This document shows positions 22,999 to 35,867 of a stretch of DNA of 64,000 bases, in pieces. The notes beneath the pieces are model-generated. The model did no database searches. It was not told the DNA's origin and saw only the letters and a program-made list of their open reading frames with translations. Positions within the stretch are counted from its first letter, which is position 1. Each line of letters begins with the position of its first letter. The stretch comes from Polytrichum commune (Eukaryota > Streptophyta > Polytrichopsida > Polytrichales > Polytrichaceae). The translations under genes were made by a program, and so were the position numbers. The stretch spans positions 41,014,440-41,078,439 of the forward strand of contig OX485807.1 of assembly GCA_950295325.1 (NCBI GenBank), written 5' to 3'.

Positions 22999-25260
22999 GA
23001 ACGTAGCCTTGGGCCCTGAATCGCCGAAGAGCGAAAGAGATAGGCCTCTGAAGGGCCTACACTGGAATTGACAGGCGATGACGGGTGTGTCTCGGAGCCG
23101 AACATCGTAGAATTGAGAGGCCATGGCCGGGACTGAGAGCTGGGTAAAGGGATCATTAGTTAGTACTTAGGCCCTATTATTTAAAGGGGGTAACTAATTA
23201 GCCAAGGGGTTAAGGGGTTAGACTAGTAGGTTAGGTAATTAGTGGATTAGGAGGCCTTGAGGGAGAAGAGGTGACATTAGAGGGGTAGCATTAGGGGGTG
23301 AAGTTGGGTGTGGGAAGTGTTATGATGTGGGAGGAAGAGAATAGGAATAGAAGAGCATTTTTTAATGCTTGTACTTCCACTACGGAATAAAACTAGGGTG
23401 CTTACATTGATGTCGAATGGATTGTCAGTCGAAGAGTCTGAAGGGGAAGAATGCCATAGGCATTGAATGTGAGTTACCTGCCCTCACCCGGACTACGACG
23501 CATAAGGGTGGGTGGTTTGGCCTCACAACCTTCTCAAAGGGATATAAGGCTAGGAAATTAGGGAGAAAGGGGCTCATAACTTCATCTTCATGCTATTAGA
23601 TTTTGTTGAAACAACGTGGCCTCTGAGCCCATTTGAGAAAAAATTAGAAAGCATAGATGGTGCTTGAGTACTTCTATGTGGAATACATAATTGCAAGCCA
23701 ATTGTTTGATGCTCCAAGATATTCGAGTATATCTAGGGTGATTGTACTAGATTAAAAAAATGTGTATTTAAATCCAATATTGAGAAGTTAGATTGTGGAT
23801 TAATTTGTAAAGTCAACAAGGAGCAATTCATTGACTTTGATTGCAAAGGTTATATTTTGAAATCTGCATATTAAGACTATAGTCTATTGGGTTGTAATTG
23901 ATCCAGATACCCCTACATGTCAAGCTATGGTACGGTATCATATTCACCCGCATTATGCTGCAAACCATAGTCTTGTGAATGGGAGGTAACAATGTAGTCT
24001 TTGATAAAGTGACGCCATTGTTTGTGATTGAACATCTTGATAAGTTGATTCATGAGAAAGATCAGAGGGTATTTGTTGATCTCATCTATTGAATAACGGT
24101 GACGAAAATCAATTCCTCTCTGTCAAAAAAGTCAATTGCTTGGTTGTGAATCCAAAACCAACAAGCAATTAGACCCAAATACCGAATGCAAGTAAATATG
24201 GATGTGAATCACACATCTAAGTTGGAATATCTTTAGAGGAAACCAAATAATCAAATTGTCAAAAGTTTGTATGAGAATTGAAAAATAGAATCAATTTCTT
24301 ATCATGGCAATTGTCATTGGGTTGCTATAATATATCTTGACGAACTTGTGTTAGAGCGGAAAGAATTGAGATATAATGCCTTGTGGAAATTGAATAGGCT
24401 ATGGTCTCAACAGTGGTGACCCGGACATATTCTATCTTTCAAACCTTTGGTAGAATGGAAGCCGAAAGGATAAGTTACCGAGACCATTGACTACGAGAGC
24501 AAAGAAAAAACCAGGAAGATGAATAGTCTTGAAGTTTTAATCTCTAGTAAGTGTTGTATGCTTATCTAATGTACTAAAGTTACTTTACTTTGATGTGTCA
24601 AGGGGATAAGCTAGAACTAACCAAGATATAATAATTGAGCGCATTAGCCAATAGCCTCAGGATATAATTAATGTAAGGAGAATTTAATGACTAATAAGCA
24701 AGAGAGTGAAAATATAAAGTTAATTTAAAATTGAAAGTGGTTTACCTAAGGAACCATGCCATGAACTACTAATCCGCATATGTGGTGTGGCCTATGGTTG
24801 CAAATGATGGAGACAATGGTTACTTTGGCCAAGATCAAGTAAAAAAACCATTGTCTAGCAATGTAATTAAAAGAAATATTTAATCAAGGAAAACCGAGAA
24901 TTATGGAAGGATGGTTGCACTGCATTTTCAAGTTACATTAAAAGGGCTTAATTAAGCCAAGATTATTGACAACACCAAAATGTCCTTGGCTTTGGTAAAG
25001 AGACTAAAATGAAATATTACATGCAAGACAATTGACTATGGCCGTGTCTATGCTTGAGCACCGCACTTGGTCCAATTAAAATAACTCATTGCCAGATTAT
25101 TTATGGGTGATTGAGTGACTGTCATAATTGCATGTACTAACATTGAGAGACTTGGAAGTCATTGACCCCACATCATCACCTAATTGTCAGTTTCAACATG
25201 AAATAATGCAAAATAACCTTGCATGTTTCCTAAATAATCTTATTTGAGTCATCTAGATGA
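22999..25260. other. Flank of the minisatellite and AT-rich stretch; no gene recognised
   Basis: The first 600 bp is G-rich on the plus strand (AAGGGGTTAAGGGGTTAG and similar) and may belong to the same element as the minisatellite. The remainder to 25260 is AT-rich with no supportable frame. Confidence 0.35.
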
Positions 25261-25599
25261 TACTAAAATCACCTTTTTAGTTTTCCCTAAGTACTTCCGT
25301 GGGTTTTTTTTAAACCAAAATCTAAACTACAACATCCATCATATGTATCCACAACCAAAGGACTCCCCCCCCCCCCCCCCCCCTCAAAGGGAACGACCAA
25401 ATAATTGACACACTCACACATAACATATCAAAGTTCTACAATGTACATGCAAAAACCAACCCCACCCAAGGCACACCCGTAGATTACAAAGTCTAATTTA
25501 CAACAAAATGGTGGACAACATTGAAAGCCACCCTAACCCCACCTAGCAACGATTCAACTCCCTTACCAAATACCCTATACCACATAAACATCCTCAAAT

Positions 25600-26010
25600 A
25601 TAAGCCTCAACAATGTATCTACACATACTACTCATTCATGCCACCGGACTAACATGACATAGGTAATATAGTAGGCTCAGGATTAATACAACCCTAACAA
25701 TGATCTCTGCATTGCAAAAATACTCCTTGGTTTACCAAACATCCTACAAGCAGACTTTTACCTCCTCTTCATCGCCTTAACAACCACAAAAGACCAACCA
25801 CAAGATACATTCACATACATTGATAGCCTTAACAACATGTACCTCATTAGCAACCACATTAGACACCCATCATCCCAACACAACCATCTTGACAAACTAC
25901 TTATATCAACATAGTCCATAAAATCTCATGGACCAACTAGCAATTACAAGCAACAAAATTGCAGACCAACTAGCAAACGAAGGAATTACATGTAATAAAC
26001 CCATCCCACA
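25600..26010 (+). pseudogene. RNase H domain relic of a LINE-type element
   Basis: The plus strand reads MPPD then IGNIVGSGLIQP near 25640-25690, QADFYLLFIALTTTKDQPQD near 25750-25810, TYIDSLNNMYLIS near 25816-25855, and NKIADQLANEG near 25957-25989. In RNase HI domains the corresponding blocks hold the first Asp-containing strand, the Glu/Ala helix, a TDS-like strand and the final GNxxAD helix. The first Asp-Gly is replaced and at least two frameshifts and several stops are present, so it is inactive. RNase H of this form occurs in LINE polyproteins; no reverse transcriptase could be read upstream. Confidence 0.65.
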
Positions 26011-26789
26011 CCTCACATACATACCACACTGTGAGGCCAAACCCACCACCCTTAAGCGTCCTAGTCCGGGTGGTGGTTTTGAGAATCACATGTGTCATAC
26101 CAAAACTCGCGGTAACATGGAATGTAACTCCCATCTCAATGAACTCCCAACTTACTTAGAATCATGATGTTTTATTGATGTTAGCCTCTTGAATAGGTAG
26201 AGCATTGGCCTTCTCAAGGGTCCACCCCGCGGCCTTGGCTACACATGCCCTTAGTGATATCCCTCTTGAGACCTTGACATTAGCCAAGACCTTCTCATTA
26301 GCCAAGACCTTCTCATTAGTGATCTTAGCCTCCGTGAGGCTATGGCTTGTCGACTCCATGTGACAATTAAATTTCTAATACCTTAATCCGCAATCGTCAC
26401 CAAAGGCCGTCCTCTTTGTGGGGAACCACACAACTCACCCTGGTGCTTTACATCAATTTTAGCACATCAATTCATTCCATGATAAGGATACAAGTGTTAA
26501 AAAACACTTCTCTCTCTTATCACTATCTTAGCATTCCTCTATTGCAAGTCACTTCTAAATTCACTCACAAGTTCACTCCCTAACGTCAACAACCTCCAAC
26601 TTAAGGGGTTCCTAATTGTAACTCCAATGCTAACCCCGCTAACTTCCTAAATTCTACCTAGCTACCCCCCTTAACTCATAACCCAGCTCCTACCTAAGCC
26701 CTAGTTCAAATGGCTCCCACTCCTTATTGTGGTTGCTACCCAACAGTCGGCTGCAGTGACCGGGATTGCTCAACCCCAGTCCGGTGGCT

Positions 26790-26960
26790 GGCTAAGCCTT
26801 CAACCCAGCAGCAGTCTCGTCCAGGGGTTGGCTAAGCCTTCGGCCCAGCTGCCGTTTAGTCCAGGGGCTGGCTAAGCCTTCAATCCAGCTGCAGTCTCGT
26901 CCAGGGGTTGGCTAAGCCTTCGGCCCAGCTGCCGTTTTAGTCCAAGGGTTGGCTAAGCCT
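26790..26960. repeat. Minisatellite, 5 units of 40 bp in an 80-bp A-B alternation
   Basis: GGCTAAGCCTT recurs at 26790, 26830, 26870, 26910 and 26951. Units alternate between a CAGTCTCGTCCAGGGG form and a GCCGTTTAGTCCAGGGG form, making an 80-bp higher-order repeat. It lies inside the A/C-rich block. Confidence 0.9.
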
Positions 26961-28429
26961 TGCATGTGAATACTCAACTTAGCTAAACCACCATAAAACC
27001 ACAAACACCATTCAAACTAAACTAAATCAAACTAGATTAAACTATAAGCCTAAACAACTAAGGACTAACAATCAAATGACTAACGCTCCTTTGGGTATCA
27101 CCCACAACCCACACACACACCTCTACACACAAGAGAGGGAAGGGGTGAGAGTGAAAAGACAAAGAGAGAGAGCATTGAGAGAGAGAGGAAGATTTTGAAG
27201 AAGAGGGAAGAAAAGGTAAAGAGAGGGAACTTAAGGAGAAGAGAGGATAAGGGAGGAAGAGGAGAGAAAGGGCATCCAATCACAACCCCTTAAACCTTCT
27301 CCCCCTTAGTAGGACCTCATCCTCTCCGCTAACCCTTCAACCCCTAAACCAACAAGAACACGTTCTAATTCAAACAATTAAATCAAAGGCACTTCCCCTT
27401 GCCTCATCAAGCACTACTCCTCTAATCAAAACACTCCCTAATGTCACTAAGCTTCTAATTCACCACACAAAATGGCTTAAGGCCTAAACATAAATCCACA
27501 CCAAGCCTCACTCTTTTTTTACTTTTGATTGTTTCAATAACACTCCCATTGCAATTCTAATTAAATTCTAAACATAAAACAAATATGAGCACTCATTTTG
27601 GGCTCATACACACACCATACCATATTGGCTCAATGGAATCTTGACGGAAGAACACAAAGGAGAAATCCACAACCCACAAACCTACATAAATCAATCCCAA
27701 CGTGAACAAAATTTCAACACTGCAAATCACAAATTTTCATATGTTGACAAATGGGTCTCCAATGAAGAAATTCATCACAAACTATCAAACCACTTTTTGG
27801 TAAGCCAAATATATACACACAAATCACACAAACACTAAAGTTCCAATACGCCTAGTACATGGGGAACCATCAAAAAAACATATTGTGGCCAATAAGTAAA
27901 CCCAAACCCACGATTCCCCAAGACGGCCATAAGAGAAAAATCCAACAAATACAACCCCCTCATTACCATCACGGCCAAAGTATAACCTGCCATTCACAAA
28001 AAAAAACCATTAAAAGCACTAGAAAACCTTAAGATACCTTCATGCAAAATTATTAAAATACATTTTTAAAAAACTCATGAAACACATCCATCAAATCACC
28101 ATCATATCTCTCACTTACCTAATACTAAATAAATGAAAACCAAACATTGGTGGACCCCCCCCCCCTCAAAAGGCCCCCAAAACCCAAACATAACTCCCCA
28201 AGCCAAGACTAACAAAATATTGCTCTTCATCTTGTTACACATATTACTCAAATGGAGCCCACCTTTGAAAGGAAGGAAGTACCCCTACTTGGAAGCTCGG
28301 TAAAACATGATCAAGGTAACAAAGGACATACTTCCATTCACATAAGTACAAACACAAGTGCCAATTTTACTTTTATATATTTATTATGCGGCAAGCCCGC
28401 CTTTAAGAATCGGGTCTAAAACAAGTTCA

Positions 28430-28654
28430 GGATACCATGACACTTCAAAACCACATTGCAACCCTTCATTATCATAGCTTGTTGTGTACAAGGGCCTACA
28501 TGAATAAGATGGTAATGAAATAGCATTTGGTTGAAAGCCCGGTCTCGTATGTCATGACATCTCAATATTCCATAGTACTAAGCGTTTGAATGAGTTTCAA
28601 GGGCCCTCATATTTTCATGGTCACAACCCTTGCCCATGGTGTAAAATGGCCCTA
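28430..28654. mobile_element. Harbinger-like MITE family B, decayed 3' half
   Basis: ATAGCATTTGGTTGA, a TTTCATGGTCAC block and a terminal AATGGCCC followed by TAA match the right half of the B elements at 11308 and 62674. The left end is missing and identity is low, so this is an old truncated copy. Confidence 0.6.
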
Positions 28655-29594
28655 AGGAATGTGACCTTGTTGTACACACTTCCCAACAATTCGTCCTTTT
28701 GGATTGACACAATTTTTGCTTCATTTCATCAACAATCATAACCACATTGTCACTTCGAGTTTTAATATTGAAGTAGAGATGCAAGAGGTGTGAGAATCCA
28801 AAGAGAATATTCTTAATATCTTCAAATGATACATAGACCCTCCTAATCATGTTCATTATTGAACCTAAGATGGCATATCTATCTATCTATCTATCTTATG
28901 TGCATATAGGTCAATCCATTGTAACACTTTAGCTTGGACATGTGCATATTACATTATTTCAATTTAATTTGGTCCCCCACCTTTATGGGATGATGGGCAA
29001 AGGTAGGGAACAATTGAACAATGGAGCAACGGCAACACCATCACCACATCCACCCATGTTGTCCACTATATAATAGTTGCTTGGACAAGCGCCCATGAGT
29101 TATGGTCCATAGCACTTGTCCGTAGCAATTGTGAATTGTGAAGGATGTATAGTGGATTTAACGCCTTGAAGCCCTGCCCTAACGACCTAGACCCCTACCC
29201 TTGAATAGTATGACAAACATGAAAGTGATTGTGTTGAAATTCATCGGATATCATAATGAGCTTCAAACAAGAACCTCCCCCCCCCCCCCAAAAGCTATGG
29301 CCTACTTTTGCGTGTTGCAACGGAAAGCTAATATAGAATGCGTCATTTATGGATCCATAACATTATTTAGATCCAAAACAATGTTCTGTGAGACTGACAA
29401 TATTTTATGGAATATTTCCATATTCCGACCGAATGTGGGGAAAACCCGAGAATATTATGTGGAATATTGTCAATCCCACAGTACACTATTATAGATCTAA
29501 ATAATGTTATGCCACTGTAGTCTTGAGTGGGCTACCTATGTGATTTTCACGACCTCAATCATAGTTGGTGTTCGAATTGAAGTGACAAACAATC
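28655..29594. other. Non-coding stretch with a (TATC)n run
   Basis: A TATC tetranucleotide run of about 20 bp lies at 28876-28895, and a C-run lies at about 29277-29289. Two partly complementary segments (ATGGATCCATAACATTATTTAG near 29348 and a TAAATAATGTTATG near 29497) form an inverted repeat, perhaps a further small MITE. No gene is visible. Confidence 0.45.
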
Positions 29595-30171
29595 TAGACC
29601 TTGGACAATTGTCAAAATAATTGTCATTAACTATGTCTTTTTCAATACATTTTAGGGAACAACTATAGTTAACTAAAAAAAATTCAAACCGATTTGAAGA
29701 ACAACTGTAATTTACTATAAATTTTTTGGACCAAATACAAGAAAAACTATAGTTAACTAGAAAGATTTCCAATTATTAATATACATTCAAAGAAGTTCGC
29801 CTCTTGATTTACTTCAGTTGAGGGTCTATAATATGCTCGGGCCACTAAGGATCATCAAGAAACGCTTTTATACGATCACTCACAATGTTGGGCTTTGGAA
29901 CAACCTCCATGCTCACCACCAATACAAATAACACACCAACAATACTATTACATGACAACAAAATTTCGTGAACAAGCTGCGCTCAACTTTAATTAACCAG
30001 ATATTCAATTAATAAGATATAACTAAAGTTAACTAGATTTTTCGGCAAACTTGATTTAGAACAACTCAAGTTACTTACATTTTACGGCAGGTTAAATCGC
30101 GAACATCTATAGTTTCGAAAGGCAACTACTTAACTAATAGTTGAATTAGTTGGTTAGTTGTCCAAGGTCTG
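29595..30171. mobile_element. hAT-type non-autonomous element (577 bp) with perfect 8-bp duplication
   Basis: The ends are TAGACCTTGGACAA and TTGTCCAAGGTCTG, flanked on both sides by AAACAATC (29587-29594 and 30172-30179). An 8-bp duplication with a (T/C)AG-starting end fits hAT. The interior is AT-rich with repeated ACTATAGTTAACTA motifs spaced about 50 bp apart and no coding capacity. Confidence 0.85.
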
Positions 30172-30604
30172 AAACAATCCCACAATCCGCCCTTCTCATT
30201 TCCCCATGGAGTGCAATATCTCATAGGCTCTATAGCATGCCCCAACGCTCTTGGGTACCCTCCACATTCTCTACACATTGTTTTAACCCATGTGAATGCG
30301 TATGCGCCCTAATATTCGTCACCAAGCCAATGGCATGAGGTGCCTCCACCTTTGGATTTTGTAAGCATATGTTCATCAATATATGTCATAGTCAATTGTG
30401 TAGCCATTTCCTCAAATAATTCAAGTCTATCTTAACGGCCACTTTTTCAACTTTAAATTTCTTAATGCCTAATAGGACAAGAATGCACAACATACATGTC
30501 AAGGCAAAGAAAAAGAAAAGAGATACGGAGCCATGACTCGTGGAATCGTACGTAGCACGTGTACCCACCCCAAAGATGGTCCGTTACATCCGGCTTTGGA
30601 TGTT

Positions 30605-30825
30605 TAGTGGTTATGTAAACTCATCCATCGTGGATGAAGGGGTCCAGTAAAAACAAGTCCCCTGCAAAGCTAGGACCCGATTCATTCCAACTTGACATTT
30701 GTAGACTAATTTGAGGGTTCTGATTCTATTTCTCGAGTCAATGTGTCTTAAAATACTCGTTTAAGTTCTATAATGTAATTCATCACATTTTTCACCCTCG
30801 CAATGGATGAGTTTATGTAGACATG
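30605..30825. mobile_element. TIR element family D, copy 1
   Basis: A left arm with TATGTAAACTCATCCAT faces a right arm ATGGATGAGTTTATGTAG. The core contains GACCCGATTCATTC, shared with the copy at 38888-39165 (GGCCGATTCATTCGAAT). No clean target duplication was defined. Confidence 0.6.
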
Positions 30826-31450
30826 ATACATCCACCCTTCTTATATACGTGGTGTATATTGTAGATGGGCCTTGGAGGATGGGACCCCCAATTGATAGCT
30901 TTGTTATGTATAGATATCCCCGCTACCTCACATGGAAACAACAAGGGGTATTTGATGTTCAACTAACAATTTCACAATCTTCTTGTCCTTCCATGTCACA
31001 TAATATATCTTTTGGCCTTTCTGCATATGGCATAATCTCAAAAGGGGGGGGGGGGTCACCCTTTGTTTTTCTTGGCAACCATGTGCGTCCGGAGGGTGTT
31101 TTTTTGAGAGCATCAATTAAGTCATTCCCTTAATGTATAAGTATTTCATAAATGATCTAATATATTCCAATTATTTTATTGGAATGTATTACAATACATA
31201 TTTTGGTGACATGCTTTCTTACTTAGAAAACCTTAATGTTCTTGAATCTTACCACCCAACAATAAGTGAAACCCTCTTCTTGGAAAGACCAAATGCCACC
31301 CCCTCCCCCCACGCACGCCCCTCAAAGGACATGATATTTTCCCTTAGACAAGGTTTTTGCTAAACCTTCTTCATAGTCAATGAATGAAAATAACAACCAC
31401 CCTCCACACACTATGTAGATCCACATTACACCCCTCACTACCTTTAGTCC
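30826..31450. other. Non-coding stretch; no gene recognised
   Basis: Contains a G-run near 31039-31049 and a 108-aa plus-strand open frame crossing it (30807-31133), which has no recognisable motif. Confidence 0.35.
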
Positions 31451-32181
31451 TCACATACATACCCTACTCTTTGGACCATCCACAATATATGCTTGTGTAA
31501 AGTTGTCCTCAATGCTTATATATGACCTTAAAGCCCCACACATGACTTGTTTGAGTTCGCTACATACCACATGTTTACCGCCCACTACTCCAAGTAGTAA
31601 AGGGTTGATACTCAAGCATTGCCTCAAGGGCAATATTTATTTTGTATCTCAACATCATACCATCCAAAGTCACAATTCCCCCAAATTCATATGTCAAGTT
31701 GTCAATGTCTTGCACCAATCTCTCATCTCCACAAGCAACCTTCTCATAACCAACCAAGCACTCTATTTTGGACATATTATCTACCTCGCTCAACCACTTC
31801 AAATTCTTACCCTAATTCAACATAATTGCATCCAAATTCAAAGGTTTCATGTATGGGCTGCCTAAGTATTGCTTTCAACCTTTTGAACTCGATTTCCTTT
31901 GCAAGAGGTGTAAACACTTGAATTGCCTCCTTTGTCACATGCATTGAACACTTTTCATGGGGAATTCTAGTTGATGATGATGTTGTTGTTGTTAGTAGGC
32001 ACATGTCAACTACCGTACTTGGGCTACCATGTCCCCAAGAAGCTTTGATTTGAGATGAAATTTTCATGGCTCTATATGAATCCTTAGTGTACATAAGGAA
32101 GAAAAAAAGAAGAAGAAAAACTTCGGTCTCCGGAGGAGACCGACGTGAATGGAGTGTTTGTTCGATCCTCCTCCAATCCAA
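31451..32181 (-). pseudogene. Unidentified minus-strand coding remnant
   Basis: Three minus-strand open pieces (32181-31807, 31802-31575, 31633-31451) are nearly contiguous, with only small frame changes between them. They have an ordinary amino acid mix, for example PLAKEIEFKRLKAIL, CGDERLVQDIDNLTYEFGG and YKINIALEAMLEYQ. This suggests a decayed protein of about 200 residues, or exons. I do not recognise the family. A transposase or retroelement origin is possible given the surroundings. Confidence 0.3.
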
Positions 32182-32381
32182 TGCCCACAGGACAAAGGTA
32201 TGGAGGTTTAGTGTACATATATATTGTCAATTCAACGTGTGTGTCCTTTTTGTTTGACCTTGAGTGTGGTGATGATCCCCACCCAAATTGTGGAAGGGAG
32301 ATTAACTAGAGCATGATCTTGCAAACACTAGCAGGTGTCAAGGTTCACTTGTCACTTGTAGGAGGGTTGTAGTGAAACAAG

Positions 32382-32799
32382 CACGGGGAGGTCACTCCAT
32401 TGTAAAGTTGAACAATCACGTGCGAACATTTTACATGTAAAAAATCTTATGTTTTATATAAAGCATCATCAAAATGAGTTAAAATTTACCAAATTTTTCT
32501 CATGAGTAGATATATAGGGTACCTATTACATAGTAAAAAATGATAACTAAATTTGATGATTTTTTTTTCATAAAACATACCATTTCTAACTAGAATGATG
32601 CATAATTGAACTAAAAGAATTATTACAAAGAATGAAGATGACTTAAAAATTCAAAAAATATACAAAAGATACTATCAATGATTATGTATATGTAGAAAAA
32701 TATTATAAATATTATAAATTATCCATGGCATGTAATATAGGGGTAGCAAACTTTGTTCGCACGTGGTGTTCAACTTGACAATGGAGTGACCTCCCCGTG
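32382..32799. mobile_element. TIR element (418 bp) with 45-bp inverted ends and 8-bp duplication
   Basis: The left end is CACGGGGAGGTCACTCCATT and the right end is its complement AATGGAGTGACCTCCCCGTG; with a gap the similarity extends inward to GCACGTG. GAAACAAG flanks both sides (32374-32381 and 32800-32807). The 8-bp duplication and C-starting end favour hAT. The interior is AT-rich and non-coding. The fragment GGGAGTGACCTCCCCG near 33691 is probably a scrap of the same family. Confidence 0.85.
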
Positions 32800-32807
32800 G
32801 AAACAAG

Positions 32808-35731
32808 AAGTTATAAATTAACAAGTTTCAACCCTTTATTGCCAAAGGGCACATTCAAATAGAGTTATTTGTAAAGTAGCATAGATGAAACCATGGGTTT
32901 AGTCTCAAAACCATGAGTGTATGAGAATTAACATAAAGTCACTGAAGTTTTATGAGTGCTTAGATTATCATACATAAAGAGTGGTGTCATACTATTAAAA
33001 ACTAATTGTCTAGCTTGTCCTACTGGGATACATGGACCAAGCTAGGCTTGCATATGCCAATCCTAGATTTAGGGGAGGGGGTTTCATGCACATACCCTAT
33101 TTTAGATCTTAAAATTCTCTTAAAGTTTGAGAGGTGGAAAGAGGCCTGAAAGTTTCACCTAACTTTCAAAATAGGCTCCGATACATGACGAGGTGATGAG
33201 CTAATAATGAAAAGTTTCTCAAAGAAGGATCATAACCCATGGTTTTGTCCTTTATTGATGAATAACTCTAATGAAATTGAAATATTCCTATCACCCTTTA
33301 TGTCAAGACCAATTCATTGCAATATCACCAACATGTTTTATGATTGGGCATTCACATGTGAAAACCAACTTTTAAATGAAGATGCTCAAAGAAAAGTCTT
33401 TTGTTACAACAAATTTGAGAAGATCCAATGGCCGCAAAGTTGGAAGTTCCCAAGTTGGGGCACTTAGTGAATGTTTGTTTAAAAATTGGATGATGGGATG
33501 GATAAGGACCCTTGATTAAAAAATATAATAATAATAAATAATAATAATTTACATACTGATATGTGAGAATTCAAATTTTCAAATTCATTTGGAGTTTATT
33601 TTGAAAAATACCATACCTTATATTCTTTTCTACAAGGTAAATAGCCCCTTGATAAATAGGTCCTGAGTGCACATGTATACATTAATATAAGAGGGAGTGA
33701 CCTCCCCGAGATCAAAGTTCATTGACCGGATGATGTGTGTTCTCACAATGATCTTGAATGTTATTTTTGAAACATTTTTGGTTGGGGTGTTGCCCACACT
33801 ACTAAAGACGGCTGATCATTGCAATAGGCAACATCCCGAGCATGAAAATTTGCTTCTTTCTCCAAGTGTTAGTAACCTTCTACGAAGTCCACAAAAACTT
33901 TGGAGCATCGTTCTCCTTCAAATTAGATTGAAAACAATGAGACTTGCACCACTCTATTCTTAAATCTTGGCTACCTTTGATAGAGCCCACCCCCAAAAGG
34001 ATGTGAATTTGACAAAGAAGTTGTTTGGGATCCTATATTTGTTTACAACTAACATACCATAGGGTTTAGTAGGGTGGATAATCAAAATAATATATGTTAG
34101 GGCCCACACCTTACGGAGCCTTATGCTATTTGCCTAATGAAAATGGTCTCTATCCCGTCATCTGAAATAATGAAACTAATTTCATTCACAACATTCAATA
34201 TTTCATCCACAGATGAAACCCTTAAGGAAAGAGGAATGACCTCCTTGAAACCCTAATGGTGGCTTTGTTCCACCCCATCTCTTCTCATGTGTCGTGTGGC
34301 TAACAAGGGTGTGTGAGCTCATAGGATGTGCTAGTTTTGAATGTGGCGTGGTGGCGTGTTTAAATTGTGATTACGCAAGTGGTGTGGTGGCATGGATAGG
34401 CTATGAGTACCTCTTCTTTTTTTGCTTTTAAATGCTTTAAAGTTTGCTATGTGGAGTGTATGAATTTAGGGTTTAGGATTTAGGAACTTGTTGTGCAAAG
34501 AGGATGTGAGGCCCTTGAATCTATATTATGTGATTTAGTACATGTGTAGCTCTGTGATCTATACTCATGTTTTCCTCATGATTTAGTATGAGTGGTGTGA
34601 AGTAAGTTCCCATTCCATCTCATCCAGAAGGAAAGAAATAACTTCTTCACCACCAAAAAGAGAACAATTTGCACTCGATGGGCATCATGCCTTACCCTCT
34701 GTAATAGTTTGCATTTGGTAGCGTTGATGTTTTGGAGCTTTTATGGTTTGGGTTTGCTTTATGTTTTGGACCCGTTTCAAAGCTTTTTGGTAGTCTAGTT
34801 TAGTGATTATGTTTTTGTGAGAGTCAATTAGTATCCTTGGAGATTTTGGGGCATAATCGATCAAAATCTTAGTGTTTCCAAATCCAACTGTTTATATCTC
34901 AAACTTAACACTACAATATAAGTAGTTCCAAAATATCAACACTACCAAATGAAAATAACCAAATAGTGTTTATGTTATTTTACAAAGATCGGTAATTTTC
35001 TTGAAGTTTTGATTGGTTATTTCTCAAACTTAGTTGGCTCATTGATAATTAGCGATTAGTTCTCCCCTTTCATTGGAGCCAATCATGTGTGCACCTCATT
35101 GAAGATGGATCTCTCTTCCCAATTGGGAAAATGGTGATCTCTTCAAAGTTCTCTCATATTGTGTGGTTTTAACCACTTGAACTTAAACAATGTCACAAAT
35201 TTCTTCATAATTGAATGTATAAAGTGTAAACAAGTTGTGAATTATGATCTTGTATGTATAAGTGTTGAGTTTTACATGACATCAACAAAAACTTCAATTT
35301 ATAATTATTTTATGCCCAAATAAAAGAAGATAAACCTACCCAAGATAACCTACCCAAGATAACCTACCCATAGGGTCCTCAAAAATAATGAATGTTAGAA
35401 AATTACTAAATATTTGGGTCCACAATATTGAGCTTCTCCAATATAATAACCCCTCCCCCCCTAAAAGAACACCTTGTGTTTTGCATGTGGTCTCACTAAA
35501 TACAAGGGAGTGACCCCCCCCCCCTCCTTTGAGGTTGGGACAATGTTTCCACTAGTTAAAGCATCAGGTGCCACAATATAGTGGATGGAATCTCCAAAGG
35601 TGAGGTCACCATGTAGGCTATCAACCAATCTAGTTGTCTACTAGTTGTATAATGCTTTCTAGCATTATGTTTCTCCACTTTTCATAGCACATTGTTTATG
35701 AATTGTGCCAAAACACGAGATCCCTCGATTG
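32808..35731. other. AT-rich non-coding stretch; no gene recognised
   Basis: Short open frames occur at 33207-33467 and 33697-33963 without motifs. C-runs lie near 35451-35460 and 35513-35524. A triplicated AAGATAACCTACCC lies near 35335-35370. Confidence 0.35.
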
Positions 35732-35746
35732 ACCAAAATAACTTGA

Positions 35747-35852
35747 CTTCCATGCCTGAGGGGCCCGCCTCCCCTTTGTGAGGGCGCATGTTTTTTCTTT
35801 TGTGGTATCCATTTTGGCGTTGGCCGTTTGGCCTTCTGTCTCAAAAAAAAAA
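35747..35852 (+). mobile_element. Short SINE (106 bp) with 15-bp target duplication
   Basis: ACCAAAATAACTTGA flanks both sides (35732-35746 and 35853-35867). The insert ends in GGCCTTCTGTCTC followed by an A-run, and a stem (GGCCGTTTGGCC) lies just before that end. Variable-length duplications of about 15 bp with a poly-A end are diagnostic of LINE-mobilised retroposons. The short body has no clear tRNA boxes, so it may be 5'-truncated. Its 3' end resembles that of the SINE at 60892-61060. Confidence 0.85.
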
Positions 35853-35867
35853 ACCAAAATAACTTGA

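Larger units (their letters stand above)
25260..28200. other. Block of extreme A/C strand asymmetry
   Basis: Across nearly 3 kb the plus strand is dominated by A and C with few G, including C runs at 25365-25383 (19 C) and near 28157-28167. It holds a LINE RNase H relic, a 40-bp minisatellite and a purine-rich patch near 27130-27270. The asymmetry resembles the sense strand of the relic, so the block may be largely one or more copies of the same element. Confidence 0.5.

Noticed and set aside
22231-23124. 297-aa minus-strand open frame and the overlapping 155-, 179- and 122-aa frames
   Set aside because: They are the same 47-50 bp repeat read in different frames; the 145-bp period is not a multiple of 3, so no frame is maintained.
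27058-27283. Ser/Leu-rich minus-strand frames of 73 and 61 aa
   Set aside because: They come from a GA-rich patch read on the complement; composition explains them.
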